Program-made: the position numbers and the translations under genes | In this document: positions 1 through 12,971 of the stretch, one piece after another | Layout: each line of letters begins with the position of its first letter | Position numbering within the stretch: the first letter of the stretch is position 1 | Assembly (NCBI GenBank): GCA_021399435.1 | Contig: JAJTUP010000011.1 | Location: forward strand, 310,001-374,000 | Origin: Diaporthe sp. PMI_573 | Taxonomy: Eukaryota; Ascomycota; Sordariomycetes; Diaporthales; Diaporthaceae | Reading direction: 5' to 3' | Length of the DNA stretch: 64,000 nucleotides | The notes under the pieces: model-generated | Told to the model about the DNA's origin: nothing | What the model saw: the letters and a program-made list of their open reading frames with translations, nothing else | The model's database searches: none

Positions 1-597
1 CAAGGTTCGCACAGGAGCGATGCTTTAGGAGGATAGGAGAGATACTTGACAGGGACAGTCATTATAGATCTTGACCTCTTGAAAGAATTTTTTTATTGGG
101 TTGAATTGAGAACCTGAGTCAACATATATTTCCGGTTGACCCTTTCCGGGCAGTTTTTTGTGTTTTGTTTTAAATCAAAAAAAAAAATCCGCCCGAGATC
201 TCATGGTAGTCACAATAATCCACCTTGATACGGCTAGTCTACTTTCAGCTGGCAGTAAAGTCCTTATTGTCTAGCTCCCACAACAGCTCGGGTCTATTGA
301 ACAATTCCCTAGGAAGTAGGAAGCATATTCAGAGCTGGAATGTGTTTTTTCATGGCGCATGTACATTTCCAACTTATGTACCTAATGGTACCCGCCTTTT
401 ACAGCAGTGTTCTTAGAGTTGAAGATTCTACACGAGCCAGGAACTTCACAGTCAATACGATGACACAGAGGTGAAGGTTGGCGCATATCATCTTCAATCA
501 TTATGGACTCTTCAGACTCCGGTGTGCAGAAGAGGGTACGAGTATCTAACGGACTCGGACGTGATCATCATGACGCCAGTGCCCACGACGTGGATTC
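1..597. other. Gene-free left flank
   Basis: No supported gene. The only open frames are about 60 codons long and show no family motif. This is probably the 3' flank of the permease. An A-rich run lies near 175-187. Confidence 0.6.
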
Positions 598-2480
598 TTA
601 AGTTCTTGGTTCCGGATCACCATCAGTTTGTCCTTGTTGAGTCATATCTTGGTAAATAGGACCCTTGTAATGCGTGGAGCCCCAAAACCAGTACCAACTA
701 GCAGATATGACAGTAGCAGCGACAAAGACCACCGGCGCGTAGTTGATTGAAGCCGCTGTGACTGGGAGAGTGGACGGCATACAAAATAGAGGCAAGGCCA
801 ACAGCGACCAGCCTAGTCTTGATGAGTATAGGGTGACAACCGTTTGGAATGAGACCATACCTATGCTGATGACGTTGCAGAAGTACCCAAGCCTTCCTAG
901 ATTGAACTTTGCTCCTCTCAAGTGCTCGCGGCGTGTTGCAAGGCTGATTGCAATCGGTGCGGCATAAGAGCACGTCAGGCAAATCACGCCTACGCCAGAG
1001 AAAGCACTGAAGACGACAGATGAGCCAAAGTACATGAAGCTCAACAAAATTTCGATCGTCATACACATCAACGTCGCATTCAGCGGCACATGTAATTTCG
1101 GGTGGATTTGCTTCCACCATCGCGAACCAGGAACAGCACCGTCTCGGGCAAATGCCCAAGTACACCGCGAAGATGCTGTTGTACAGCCAATTCCGCATGT
1201 AAGCCCTAAAGCTACAAGGGGCATCAGTAGAACAAAAGCGCCAGCCGATGAACCAACTGCATTTTTGATGATCATTGGCATGGGCTGTGCTGCTGAAACT
1301 GCAAGTATTTCCTTTATATCTGGTAGTACAAATACGATAGGTATTAGGAATAGAAGGCCGGCGAAGGTGTTAATGATGGCCGTGGCAACCATGGCGCGAG
1401 GAACCTGGATCGAAGGTTCGCGGACTTCCTCGCACATGCTGCGAGAAAGTACCGATTAGCCAGTTAGCCTTCGCTAAGAGCAGACGGGAATACTTACGAT
1501 ATGATCATTCCTGTGGACGACGTAGCGTAGCCAGCGTGCATCAAGCCTATGCAAAAAGACCAACCATGCGGCCAACCTGATTCAGTCTCAAAATGAGTGA
1601 ATACGTATTCCGCCGAGTGTCGCCCATGTTCTGCTACCACAAGCACGGTGATAACAATGGAGGAAACCCCGACAAATGTCCAGAAGATTGCCGCGGTCTG
1701 TTTGTCACAACTGTCATTCATATAGTCATCATTGATGCTATTCCAAATGGAGCGGGGAACTTACTTCAATCCAAGGGAGCCAACGGTTTCCAAAAGAAGA
1801 GACAGCGTTGCAAAGCAGAGTTATGACGACGAATATAAGAAAGCCTTGGTATGTTTCGTTAGGAAGGATGCCGATACCAGGTTCCGTCTCAAAAACGTTC
1901 AGACATGCAGCGAGAAATTGTGCCGTGCCAAAGTTCACAGAGAGAGTAATTGATATATTCCCAGCAACGAATAGCCAGCCGCATATCCAGCTTGCGAGAG
2001 GGCGGTATTTGAGGGGGCTCAGCATTCCAGCTTGATGGTAGACTCCTGTCATGGGATCCAGTCAGTTAGTGAGGTGACACCGGAAGATGGGTTCCGTGGT
2101 GGATGGCCTTCTTTACCCCCGGCAGTTGGATAAACACTTGTGATTTCGCCCAGCGAAGCAGCGACGCAAATAACAATGAGGGCGACCAGCAACCAGCCCC
2201 AGACGATGTTCACGGGTCCTCCTCCGATGAGAGGATAGTTCAGGGTGGTCGCAAGCCCGTAAGGATTCGCCGCCAAGACGAACGCCATGAAAGCAACATG
2301 GACTGTAGATCGGTTGCGCCGTAGTTGGGACTCGTATCCAGGGCGGCCAAGAAGATCATCAACCAATGTCTCGTCAGAGGCACCGGTGCTGTCGTAGAGA
2401 CCATCTTGGCCGGAAGCTTTTGCATGGTTAACAGTGACCGACTCGGCAGCAGTGGCATCATGCGGGATGATCCGTGACAT
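598..2480 (-). CDS. APC-family amino acid / GABA / choline permease
   Basis: A plasma-membrane transporter of the amino acid-polyamine-organocation superfamily, closest in style to fungal GABA or choline permeases (UGA4/HNM1-like). Four exons: 2480-2117, 2045-1765, 1697-1498 and 1438-598, separated by GT-AG introns of 71, 67 and 59 nt with all phases agreeing. The product is 561 residues, normal for the family. Visible features are a hydrophilic N-terminus, then about 12 hydrophobic helices beginning with a segment that reads NPYGLATTLNYPL. The early GG-containing loop (VYPTAGG) falls across the first splice junction. The cytosolic loop MCEEVREPSIQVPRAM before a later helix is typical of these permeases. 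An ATG 12 codons upstream (2516) is also in frame; I prefer 2480. The substrate cannot be read from the sequence. Confidence 0.85.
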
Positions 2481-4257
2481 CTTGAAAGACTTCGTTGACG
2501 AGTGATATACTAGCATGCTACCTGCAGGATCCAGTATGAATCAGAACAATGCAAATGGAAACGGTCGCAAGCCTAGACTTTTCAAAGCGGTAGGGATATC
2601 AGCAAAAGCCCTTCGATTGGGGGGGGGGGGTTGGAAGGTAGGGGGAAGCTCGAGTCTTTCTTAGAAGTTGAGGAAGATTGGTCTCTCCGAAGTTGAATGT
2701 CCCGTTAGAAAATTTCAAAAGAGAGCGCACAAGAGCGATGCTGATACTCCAGTTTTCCTTCGGTCCGAGTCGACTGGCGAAACCCCGGAGTTCTCTGCGC
2801 TTGACCCTCGTTGCGAAGCACCGCTCACGCATCGGAGGGCTCGGCCCCCCCCCCGATTGCCTTTGCTCAAGTCTCGCATGTCCGTACGTATGAATGAGAC
2901 CGCCGACACCAATTTCCGCGTTTGCTTGCAGGCGCACTCTCGGACCCCCGAGTATTGTCTCCACTGCAATTCTGCGCACCAAATCCACTCCTCGTTCTAG
3001 CGCCATCTTCGACGTGCCTCTACAGGTACCATACCACCCAGGCTACCTATACACCCCCACCACTTGTACACCATCACCACACAAACTCCTCAATTTTACT
3101 AATACCCAATCTAGTAAATTATATTCTAAACCTACTATTACTTTTCGAGGGTAGGACAGCGTTGGTATGTTGTTTACCACTGTTTTCACAGTCAAATCCC
3201 AGGGTGGTTAGCTACACAGTACTTGATTCTTATTTGTATGCCTTGAAACAGTATTACGATACTCCATTTCCTGTAAGAAACAGTTATTTTGAGGTACCAC
3301 AGTATTAGGTAGTTTCGTTTTTTATCCGTGTACGTATGCTTCTTAAGCAGTATGTAGGCCGTCCCTTCATACCAGTGGTAAAGCTTATCAAATCGATTTA
3401 ATCCTTCTAGGTTCTCGGATCGACATTAGGATCAGAGGCTTGCATACCTCCTGACAAGCACACGAGAGCCGACTGGCAACTTAGTCTCGGACTCGACCTC
3501 CGCATCTCGCTCATCTGTATGGTTTGTGGAGTCTCCTTCCCAAGCAAAAAGTCACTGTGCACCTCCGCCGTGACAGGATCGCTCGTCGCCCTAGGGCGTC
3601 ACTTTGCATGTGATTATAGCAAGCTTGGCGGTTATAGATGAGGTGTCCGTATTCACTGGATTTAAAGTGGACATATCTAAAAGCTGACATGCAGACTGGC
3701 AGCGTGAGTTCCTCTCCGAGATTCGACGCTGTCGAGTGCAATTGGTGGTTTCCGGCTTGGCCACCCCAATCAAATACCCTGTCAGATTTGTGTCCATCTC
3801 ACCGTGTGCAGCGACTTGCAGCAGACTACATCTAATTTGGTGGTCTCCCCGCTCTATATGTGCCGATTGCCCTCTACCAACCCTTGAGTCACGCTCGCAT
3901 TGTGAAAAGAATATGTCCGAAGTGTCGAATAGTACGCTGAAGTTGCATGTACAAATCTGAACTAGTAGGTCCTCCACAATTAATCACCCTCTCCACGAGC
4001 AGAAGAGGAACGAAGTCCATTCGCCAGTTTAGCCGGTTTTCGAAATACAATCAATTACATTCTATGTTCTTGGGCTGTTAGAACCTTGAATTCTAGACAA
4101 AGTTAAAAGTCACGAAGTTTCCGCAAATTGTGATGGTAACCTTTCACGATATTGAGAAGCGCGAGGCGAAAAGATACTTACTTTAATAATAAATAGCCCA
4201 GAGACGGGAATCCTCAGTAGCACTAGAGTGGATATCTCGCCACTCAGTCCAGATACC
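2481..4257. other. Intergenic region with homopolymer tracts
   Basis: 1.8 kb between the permease (-) and the oxidase (+), holding both promoters. It contains a G12 run at 2619-2630 and a C10 run at 2845-2854 on the same strand. Open frames of up to 135 codons overlap one another on both strands and show no domain signature. I do not call a gene. Confidence 0.5.
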
Positions 4258-6295
4258 ATGCCGGTTTCGCCTTCCTCCTCACGCGTAGCCGTCGTCCTTT
4301 TCGGGATCTGGCTTGCCACCCAGTTCAATTCGTCGGCTTCTGCTGTCACAGACATTAAGCCTGCCGTCGCCGTCGTCGCCGAGACGGAGGCAGCAGGCGC
4401 TCCTCTCCAGGATGCAGAACGGCAACAGCTGACGGACGATGTGGTCGATCCTATATCGAGCGATGAGACCACGGCCGATTACGCATCCTATTTCGCGTTC
4501 GAGGGTAGTTCCATTTCGAATGGGACCAACGGGGACGTAACTGCACCTTGCAAATCTTTCCCTGGCGACTCGGACTGGCCTCCTGATATTGTGTGGGACA
4601 TCTTCGATCATCTTCTCGGCAGGGCTCTCATCCCGACCAAGCCTTTGGGTGCTCCTTGTTACGACTCCAAATGGGGCGCGAAAGATGAGATCGAGTGCGC
4701 CAATATCATCAGCAATACCACCAACTCCGAATTCCTCAGCGCGGATCCTACCGCTAATTTCTGGCCCATCTTTCAAGGCCGCACCTGTCAGACCAAGAAC
4801 GTCACTTCCGAGTCCCAGTGCGCCATCGGCGGCTATCCAGAGTACGCGGTCAATGTTACCAACGTTGCGCAGGTACAGCTCGCTATCAACTTCGCGCGTA
4901 ACGCGAACTTGCGCCTGGTCATCAAGAACACAGGGCACTGCTACCTCGGGAAGTCACTGGGCGCAGGTGCGCTAAGCCTGTGGATGCATAGTCTGAAAGA
5001 CATTGACTTCTTGCTTGATTACACTGGCCCCGGATACTCTGGTCCAGCGCTGAAGTTGGCTGCAGGAGTGAGCGTGAGAGAAGTGTATGAAGCTGCCGAA
5101 AGGCATGAAGTTACGGTTCTGGGCGCCGTATCCCCGGTGAGCCTCGTCTCGCACGTATCAAGGTCACGACCTCACACTGACAACGTAACAGAGCGTGGGA
5201 TATGCTGGCGGCATGATCACTGGCGGGGGCCAGAACCCTCTTGCTGGAATTTACGGCATGGCCGCCGACCACGTCGTCGCCTTCCAGGTCGTGACTGCTG
5301 ATGGACGGCTGCGAACTGTGTCCAAGACTGAGAACCCTGACCTGTTCTGGGCTCTCCGTGGCGGAGGCGGCGGTACCTTCGGTGTCATTGTGTCAGTCAT
5401 AATCCGCGCACATCCCAAGATGAATGTGGTTACCGCGAAGTGGACTCTGGATACATCTAATAATGACATGGATCAGTTTTGGAGGGGAGTGAGGAAGTTC
5501 TATGACGAGTTCCTCGACTGGGCCGATGCTGGCCTTTACACCTTCTACATCATGTGGCCGACTCCCCAGCTGAGCATGAACTACATGTTTGCCCCTAATC
5601 ATACCCTGGAGTCGTACAACGAAGTCGTCGCCCCGTTCTTCGAATATCTAGAGACGAACAACATCTCACTGTCGGCACCGCACCAAGCCACGCCGCACAA
5701 GTCTTTCTATCCAGCGTACCAGGCAACATGGGGGGCGAACAACTTCCCCGTCGGCCTCGACACCTCGCTTCCATCCAACCGCCTTGTACCTCGCCGCAAC
5801 TTTGTCGACAAGTACGAGGAGACGTACGCCCTGATCAAATCGCACGTTTCCTCCGGCAAGCATTTTTTGGCCTACCACAACGCACCCAGCAATGCAGGCC
5901 CGGAAACGGGGAACCATGACAATGCCGTCAACCCGGCCTTCCGAGAAATGGTCTTCTTCCTCGTCACCTCCTCCAACCGCTCAGCTGATCATTCGACTCC
6001 GGCTGCTTTGGCTTCTCAGAACAAGTATCTCCAGGAGGAGGTTCTTCAGCCGTGGCGTGATATTGCCCCAGTCTCCGAGGGCGGCGGGGCATACCTTAAT
6101 GAGGCCAGTGTTGAGGAGCCAGACTGGCAGGAGAGTTTCTATGGAGGGTTTTACCCCAGGCTAAGTAAGATCAAGCGAAAGTGGGATCCCAAGGATGTCT
6201 TTTATGCAGTGACTGCTGTAGGTAGCGAGAGGTGGAGGGTGCAGGATGGAGACCAGGGTGTTCAGACACAGAATGGCAGGTTATGTCGTATCTAG
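4258..6295 (+). CDS. Secreted FAD-linked oxidase (BBE / VAO family)
   Basis: A flavin-dependent oxidoreductase of the berberine-bridge-enzyme-like VAO family. Exons are 4258-5136 and 5192-6295 with a 55-nt GT-AG intron, giving 660 residues. The start at 4258 puts a hydrophobic signal segment (VAVVLFGIWLATQF) near the N-terminus; an ATG 10 codons upstream at 4228 is possible. The FAD-binding domain occupies roughly residues 185-400. His227 in NTGHCYLGKS is the expected site for covalent FAD. The usual second anchoring Cys before the GG-x-GGG loop is Val here (SVGYAGGMITGGG), so single-point attachment is inferred. The C-terminal BBE motif with its NEA and YGGFYPRL elements is present near residues 605-635. 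Several N-glycosylation sequons fit secretion. Such enzymes oxidise sugars, alkaloids or secondary metabolites. No cluster partners adjoin it, so the substrate is unknown. Confidence 0.88.
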
Positions 6296-7473
6296 CTGCA
6301 GCTCACATGGACATGGCAGATAAGACGTAAAACAACGGAATAGGGGCTTCTGGCGATACTTTATCTATTCGTTCGTACAGCGTTACTTGTTTCTTCTTTC
6401 TAAGCACTACAGAGGACATACCATACACCCCTATTTAGCTAGGCATGCTCAACTCTACCAGGCATTACCTACACTGCCTACAGACGTGAAAGAATTCTAA
6501 AGCAATATAAGGTCTTCCGCGTGGCGGTCAAGTCAAGCAGTGTCCCAACATAGACGTTGGATCGTCCACATATACGCAGGGAGTGGTGCCGTGAGCCTGT
6601 TGGATATACGAACGCGGCCTCGCAGGACCCCACCTGGACAGTTGCTCTTCCTCAGCAACGTTCCCGTACCCTCACGAATTCCGTGTTGGCGAGCTGGACC
6701 ACAGAAGAGGAGCGTCGGTTAATTCAAAAGCAGGGTCCTGTCTCGCTGCCGATCGAAAAGTGCGGCACTGACCGCAGTCCGACAACGAGTCTACGGTCAC
6801 GTCTCACCAGAAACAATACCCAATACATGCCACAAATGTCGACGTACCGCAACCCGCAAACTTGGCCGGTATGTCAGCGGCATATCGACACTGACAAGGC
6901 ATCCATTTGTCCTTCTCTGCAGCCCATGTGCGTCTGTGTGTCACGCCACCGTGAAATGTCTTCCAGCCAAACAGTCTCCATGAGCTAAGCACAACCATCG
7001 ACATCACCACAAGGGACATGGCCACATAGTCCCAGGCTTTTTATAGCCTGGCACAACATCAAGTAGACAAAACCCGTCACCGTGAGCGATGAGAATCGTC
7101 ACCCGGCCAGCCAGGACCAGCGGTGGTTCACAATCACTCCGACTCCATTGCTAGCGCGATGGCTTTGCCTATTCTGCTAGTCTATCCATTTACCTCCGTC
7201 GCCAGTGGAACCTCAAGATTCATAATCGTGTTTCTCTCGGAAATACAGGGGGTAAAGGGGGGTGGGGGGACCGACGCCGGAACAAGAACAGCCGAGGTGA
7301 TGAGCATAATAAAAACGGGAGACCATGAGTTGGTTTGGGGGATGGGGGACCAGCAGCACCTGTGCGAGTTCAAGGAGGGGTTAAAAAGCCAATAACACAA
7401 TGTATGGATTTTATTACAGGTCAAAAATGTCTGAATCGTCTCATGTCCACTTCCTCCCGCGCGCGGCCTCTAC
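6296..7473. other. Intergenic region between convergent genes
   Basis: 3' flanks of the FAD oxidase (+) and RPN3 (-). The longest open frame (6557-6988, +) has no recognisable domain and biased, shadow-like composition. No RNA gene was seen. Confidence 0.5.
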
Positions 7474-9372
7474 TCAAATGCCGTCGAAGTCTCCGCCGAG
7501 GTCATCGTCGTCGAGGTCACCCTCCTGTATGTCGTTGGCCATCTCTCGCTCACGCTCTCGTGCTTCCTGTGCGTTCTTGAGCTCGAGTCGGTGCTGGTTC
7601 ATTGGGAAACGCATTGCCTGGTTCGCGGCCTCGTTAGCAATCTGGTGACTAGTTGATCACGTGTAGACGAATGGTCTCACCTTGACACTCTCGTCGTGCA
7701 GCGCCAAACACGCCCTAATACGGTCGTGGAACGCCTCGGTTGGCTCTCTTGTGGCGTAAATGTCGCCCGTCTCCTTGCTCTTCATGAACCCGTGCTCACG
7801 GTCCAATGTTGCCTCGATCACACCATCTCGGATCGCCTTTGCGACAATGTACTCCGCCGATTCCTCACTGCCGAGGTGGAGGCGGATGCAGATGTCTCGG
7901 AGGGAAATGCGTGAGTACGACAGCGACATCATGCGGATGCCCGTCTTGATAACGTTCTGCCGCAGGCGCAGGATGAGCGTGTAGGTGCCGTCCCTGCGGA
8001 AGGTGTCGGCATGATCTGCGATGGTCGTCTCGAAGTCCTCCAGGTTGCCAACACGCACTGCCTGCACGAGAAGGAAGTAGGGGTGCAGAGCCTGCTCCGT
8101 CGAAGCCACCCGGAATGTTGCGCGGTCAGGGATATCTCCCATTAGCAGCTCGACAACCATCAAGAGCTTGGTCGCAGTCTGGGAGAAGCCCAGGGCGCAG
8201 AGGCTCGAAGGCGCCTTGCGAGTGGCAGCAGTCAGGTGCTCGTGTGCCTCAGTGTAACGCAGCTGGATGGCGCGGATGCGGCCGAGGTAGTAAAGGAAGC
8301 GGGCGACCTGGTTGTTGGCAGCGTTCTCAGGGAATTGCGTGTGCGAGACGAGAAGATCAGCCTGGCTTATGTGGGACATGAGGAGGTAGTTCCGGAGCAG
8401 CAGGACAATGACCGAGGCCTGGATATCGATGTCCTTTCGCAGAACTGCTGTTCGCAGAGCCGCCAACAGGGTGGGTCGGAGGGCAACGATCGGAGACTGG
8501 GGGGAGGGAGGCAGAGGCGCATTGTTCTCGCAGAACAAGGAGTAGTAGAAGTAAACCTTGGCAGAGAGCGAGTCTAACGTTCGGCGGTTGAGAGTGCGGA
8601 TGCGGTCGGAAAGGTAGGACGAGAACTCGGCGCCGCGCTGAAACTGCTTAGAGTCGAACAGGTGTACCTGGATGAGAATGCCGAGGAAGATGTCTATTTC
8701 GGGGATGACCTCCTTGGTCTCCTTCTTGCCGCCGTTCTTGGCGGGAGCCTTGGAATCAACATCCATAGCAGAGTCTATCGCCGACTGCTGTCCTAGCGGC
8801 AGGTGCTCCTTGCCAAGTGTGATCAAAAGCTGTTTTGCCACATTTCCAGATGTGACTGTCGCGGGGAAGGTCTCGACGATGACCTGGGCGAGGATGTCTG
8901 GGGTAAGTCGTTTGCGGATGGATGAGACGGATCGCAGGGCTCGCAGGGTAAATCTGGCATCGAACAGGGCCACAGCTCGGTCGAGGAGTGCGAAATTGCT
9001 CTTGATATCTGCGTGGAGATGGGCTTGTTAGCTTCAGGGTCGAGCACAGCAGCAGACAGGGCATGAGAGGGTGATGGGGGTGGGGTTACCTGACACGGCC
9101 TGGGTGACCGGGTCGACCTTGTCCTCCCCGTCCTTGTCGGCGTCGTCCATGCTTACGTCCCCGTCGGCGTCGTTGGGAGGTTGCGCGGATGACTGCTTCT
9201 TAGAGATGGGTACCACAACGGTCATCTCATCGTCGCCGTCCTTGGCACCCTTCTTCCCCTTTCCCTTGAGCGATGATGAGGACTCGTCCTTCATGTCGAT
9301 ATCTTTGCTGCCGGGATAGCCGCCGTTCTCGACGGGCTCCTTCCCGTTTCCGTTTGGCGTCTTGCCGGGCAT
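7474..9372 (-). CDS. RPN3: 26S proteasome regulatory subunit RPN3 (PSMD3)
   Basis: A non-ATPase subunit of the proteasome lid, which helps assemble the 19S particle. Exons are 9372-9090, 9008-7681 and 7641-7474, joined by introns of 81 and 39 nt, giving 592 residues. The N-terminus is a charged, disordered leader (MPGKTPNGNG, acidic runs). The helical repeat region follows, then a PCI domain around residues 390-510 with the motif RISLRDICIRLHLGS. The third exon supplies the diagnostic RPN3 tail: IANEAANQAMRFP, a charged helix, then an Asp-rich end. Without the second splice the frame stops right after RPFVYT and the tail is lost. That 39-nt intron is unusually short. Identity is secure; the exact last splice is an inference from tail conservation. 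Confidence 0.92.
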
Positions 9373-10803
9373 GTCGGAGGACGTGTATGTGGGCTGGTTG
9401 GTTTGCGAGACGAGGCTGAGTCGACAACGCGTAGAAGCTGCTGGCGGCTGGAGGGAGGAATGGGACGGGCTGGAGGCGGCTGGCGGCTCGCAGAAACGCG
9501 CGCAAGGAAGCGGAAGCAAACGAAAATAGACTCAAGGTTGGCTCGTGCCGCTCAGGTCAGCTTGCAGTCAACGGGCAGGCTGGATCGAGTCTACAGAAGC
9601 TTGACTGTTGACCGACCTGGGGTTGTTTGGGTTGATGGTTCCAACGATGGTTTCTTGGACTCGACCGCTTTGCTTGTAGGTGGGGAGATGGATGGATGGG
9701 TTGGGATATGATGGGGAGAACAGACAGATGAGCAGGAGGGACGACGTCGGGTTGAGGTTGGACGGCTGCAGAGAGACGTCGTCCAGAGCTCATCAAAGAT
9801 TGCCAGCAGACAGCCGAGCGCACTAGCCTGGGGTACTTGACGCTCGCGCGAGTTTGGGGGCAAAACAGAAGTACCCTTGCTATCTAGCCCCCGAAGCAGC
9901 CTCAACCGCGTACTGTGTAGCCTGCCCAGGCCCAGGCCCAGGTGGCTTCCGGCCCCGGGCGACACGCTGGACCTCGCCCTGGGCAAAAGTGGGTCCCTGG
10001 TGACGTCTCGACGTGCTGCCTGTCAGGCGCAATGTCAGCAGCTTCATGACCTACCTAATGTACTGCCTACCAGCCAGCCAGCCTACATCATTTCCATGTT
10101 GTTACCGCGTACAGCCCGACTAGCTTAAACCCTTGCGGAGCTCATGCTCCCAATGAGTGAACTGCACTGCTTTATCTTCTCTGCAAACCTGAAGAAAAGG
10201 TAGGGCCATGTCTTCACCCCTCACAGACTCTCGGAAGAGGTCCAAGCTCCTGGCTTATCTCAACCGTGTTGGAACGACCATCAGGGCCGGGTCCACTTTG
10301 CGTGGTACTCGCTGCATATCCAGGAGTCGCCCCAGCGACGCCGACACTGTTGACGACCAGCTTGCTTTAATAGCTTCCAAAATGCAATGCTCGAAGGATG
10401 TTAAAATCACTGGGCCACTCGCAAAGAGGGGAAATGAAGATATTGGTCAAGAACCGTTTCTTTGTTCCTTGCATGACTGCTATGGCAGACTGACTAGGCG
10501 ATAGTCACGGGCCAAGTTTCTGGGTAAACACCCCGAACCGTGTCTTTCCTCTCGAGCCCTGCGCACCCGCCCATCGTCGATAAATTGCAAGTGAACCTGC
10601 CGTAAACCTAGACGCCTTTCCGAGATCGTTGTCTCTAAAAACCATGTCATGCCTCCCTTGATCTCCCTTCCGGAAGCCTTCCAAAAGGGGTGAGAAAAAC
10701 GCCGCCTCAATCCTCACCTACTACTACTACAACAAAAGTCGGGATACCGCGGGTGCTTGACGGCTTGCCACATGATACCAGTGGCGCACCAAGAACTTTC
10801 TTA
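9373..10803. other. Intergenic region upstream of RPN3
   Basis: Holds the RPN3 promoter and the 3' flank of TAF12; both genes are on the minus strand. CAG/CCAG-rich short repeats occur near 10070-10085. The 99-codon frame at 10208-10504 (+) has no family signature and is not called. Confidence 0.5.
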
Positions 10804-12971
10804 TTAGAGGTCGCCCTTGCCCGGCATGACCTTGGCAGCCTGGATGGCGCTCATCTTGGTGATCCAACCCTGGGCGGGCAGCACCTTCCGAACCGTGCGC
10901 AGCTCATCTGAGGAGTAGCCGGGGATGCGGATGTTGTAGGTGCGCTCAAGGACGAGCTGGATGTCGCGGATCTCGAGAACCTTGGAGCCTCGCTGCTTGG
11001 CATTATTGCAGGCCGAGTGCAAAAGTCGGTCCACAAAGGAGTCGGCTAGGTTGAGGATAGACTGCAGCGGTGGATTAGCGTCAGGTATAGCATACGTGCG
11101 TGGTTTGTGGGGCAGGACGGGCAGGACGGTGATCGTCAGGATGGACTCGGTTGAGATGAAAGTGAGTGTCTTACCTCCTCGACATCGGGCGTCAGAACAT
11201 TGCCCTCCTGGCCCTCGGCCTGTCCACCGCAGACCTGGCGGACGAGGTCGTCAAGCTTCTTGCGGTTGAGGACCCGCTCGCCCTCGCCCTCCATCTGGAC
11301 CACGGGCAGCTTGGGAAGTACAGGATTGCCCATCACGCCTCCGGCTATACCGCCGCCACCAGTGTACGTTGGTCGGCCGGGGGTAACTCCGCCAGCGCTG
11401 AGCGACACAGGCTGAGGCGGTGCAGCTGCCTTCTCGGGCAGTTGCTTCGGGATGGGGAGCTTTGAGTTCTGGGTGAGAGGCTGCGGCTGTTGGGTCTGGG
11501 GATGCGCGTGTGGGTGTCCAGCTGCCTGCGGTACCACGGTGCCCATAACACCTGGCGCGCTCAGGGGAGTGCCGCTTGGACCTTGCGGGGTGCTCTGCTG
11601 TGGTGCCGACCCTGGGATGGCGCCTGACTGTGAGCCGCGCTGGTTTGCGAGGCTGAGGGCGGCTTGATGGGAGAGCGACCGAGGCGCACCAGTGATTGAA
11701 GTTGCCGTTTGCGGTGTGCGGACTTGGGTGGGTGTGCCAGCTGATGGTAGACCGGCGACTGCTGCAGACGCGATGGCTGTGTTGACTGGGGGTGGGTGTG
11801 GGTGCTGCTGAGTTCCAGGCTCGACTTTGATGGGTTGCGGCGCCGCGCCTGGGGCCGGCTGTGTAGTAGAGACAGGTGAAGCCTGGGGGGCTGCCGAGCT
11901 AGTAACTTTGGTCTGCTGCGCTTGTGGTTGTGACTGCTGCTGCCCCGGTTGACCGTTCGCGCCTGGCACTCCACCAGCACTGTTGGCCTGCTGGTTCTTC
12001 GCAGCATCGACCGCGCCTGGTTGGGAAGGCTGTTGCGGCGACGGGCCCGGCCGCGGTGGTGGATTCGCGCCGGCATTCACTGCACCTCCATTCGACGGCG
12101 GCCTCGTCTGCGTATTTGCGGACTGGCCGGCCGCCCTGCGCTCATTTTGGCCTTTGCGGAACTCTTCCACAAATCGCTTCGCATCTTGGTATGCCTTGAT
12201 GACCTGCGGCTTCTGTGACTGGATGTTCTGCAGGCTCTTCTGTTCCTCCGGCGTCATGGCCGCCCCCTTCTGTTGCAGAGCCTTGGCCAGGTTCTCGTTG
12301 CTCCTCAGCCTCTCCGTGGTCGAGTGCATCTGCATCATGGCCCTCGAGTACTTCTCCTTGTTGGTGGCTGACCACTTAGCAGCTACCTCAGGACCTTGGG
12401 TTTCTACCTCTGGAGGCGGGATCCATGACATCGCCTCTATATGCTGCTGAATCTGGATGGTCGACGATGCTGGGCGCGGAGGCTGGCCCTGAGACTGCGG
12501 CTGCGACTGCGGCTGCGGCTGCGACTGCGCCGGTGTACTTGCCGGCCCGGTAGTCGACGCGGTCTGGCTGGGTTGACTGGCCCCTGAGGCCGGTGCCGCC
12601 GAATCCGCACCTCCTGCATCCTGACCGTTGCCAGCTTGCGCACTTTGATTCTGCTGAGCCTGTCCGACGATCACGCGCTGTCTCTCTCTCATCTTGTTCA
12701 GGAGCTGGCCGCTGAAGTCCCGTATCTTCTGCTCGGCCTCTCTCTGCTGTGCCGAGCCAGCTGAGGCGGTCCTTAGGGCCGTCCACAGCTGGTTGAGCCC
12801 TTTCTTGTATCGCAGCTTCTCTTCCGGACTCAGTTGAGGTATGTTGTCCATCTGATCCGGTCGAAACATGGGTAGTGGTTTACCCCCAGGAGCATTCGGC
12901 GGAGGGGCGGGGTTGGTGCTGCCGCCTTGTCCACCCTGGGGCGCCTGGCCCGGCTGGCCAGCAGGATTCAT
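10804..12971 (-). CDS. TAF12: Transcription initiation factor TFIID/SAGA subunit 12 (TAF12)
   Basis: A histone-fold subunit shared by TFIID and SAGA that pairs with TAF4 or ADA1. Exons are 12971-11175 and 11061-10804 with a 113-nt phase-0 intron, giving 684 residues. Start ATG 12971 opens a Pro/Gly/Gln-rich region ([12 protein letters not shown]). Residues 1-570 are low-complexity Q/P/S/A sequence with a conserved helical patch ([16 protein letters not shown]) near residue 40. The histone fold lies at about 575-665: [12 protein letters not shown] before the splice, then [19 protein letters not shown] and [22 protein letters not shown] after it. The intron splits the fold between its first and second helices. 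The gene ends shortly after the fold, as in other TAF12 proteins. Confidence 0.93.

Noticed and set aside
2599..3006. 135-codon minus-strand frame with several overlapping frames on the plus strand
   Set aside because: Overlapping frames on both strands around poly-G/poly-C runs, no conserved block, no splice partners.
3340..3420. Possible tRNA-like T-arm (GGTTCTCGGATC)
   Set aside because: No matching acceptor stem, D-arm or anticodon loop could be folded around it.
12437..12643. Arg/Ser repeat (SRSRSRSR) on the minus strand resembling a splicing factor
   Set aside because: It is the alternate frame of the Gln/Pro-rich part of TAF12.
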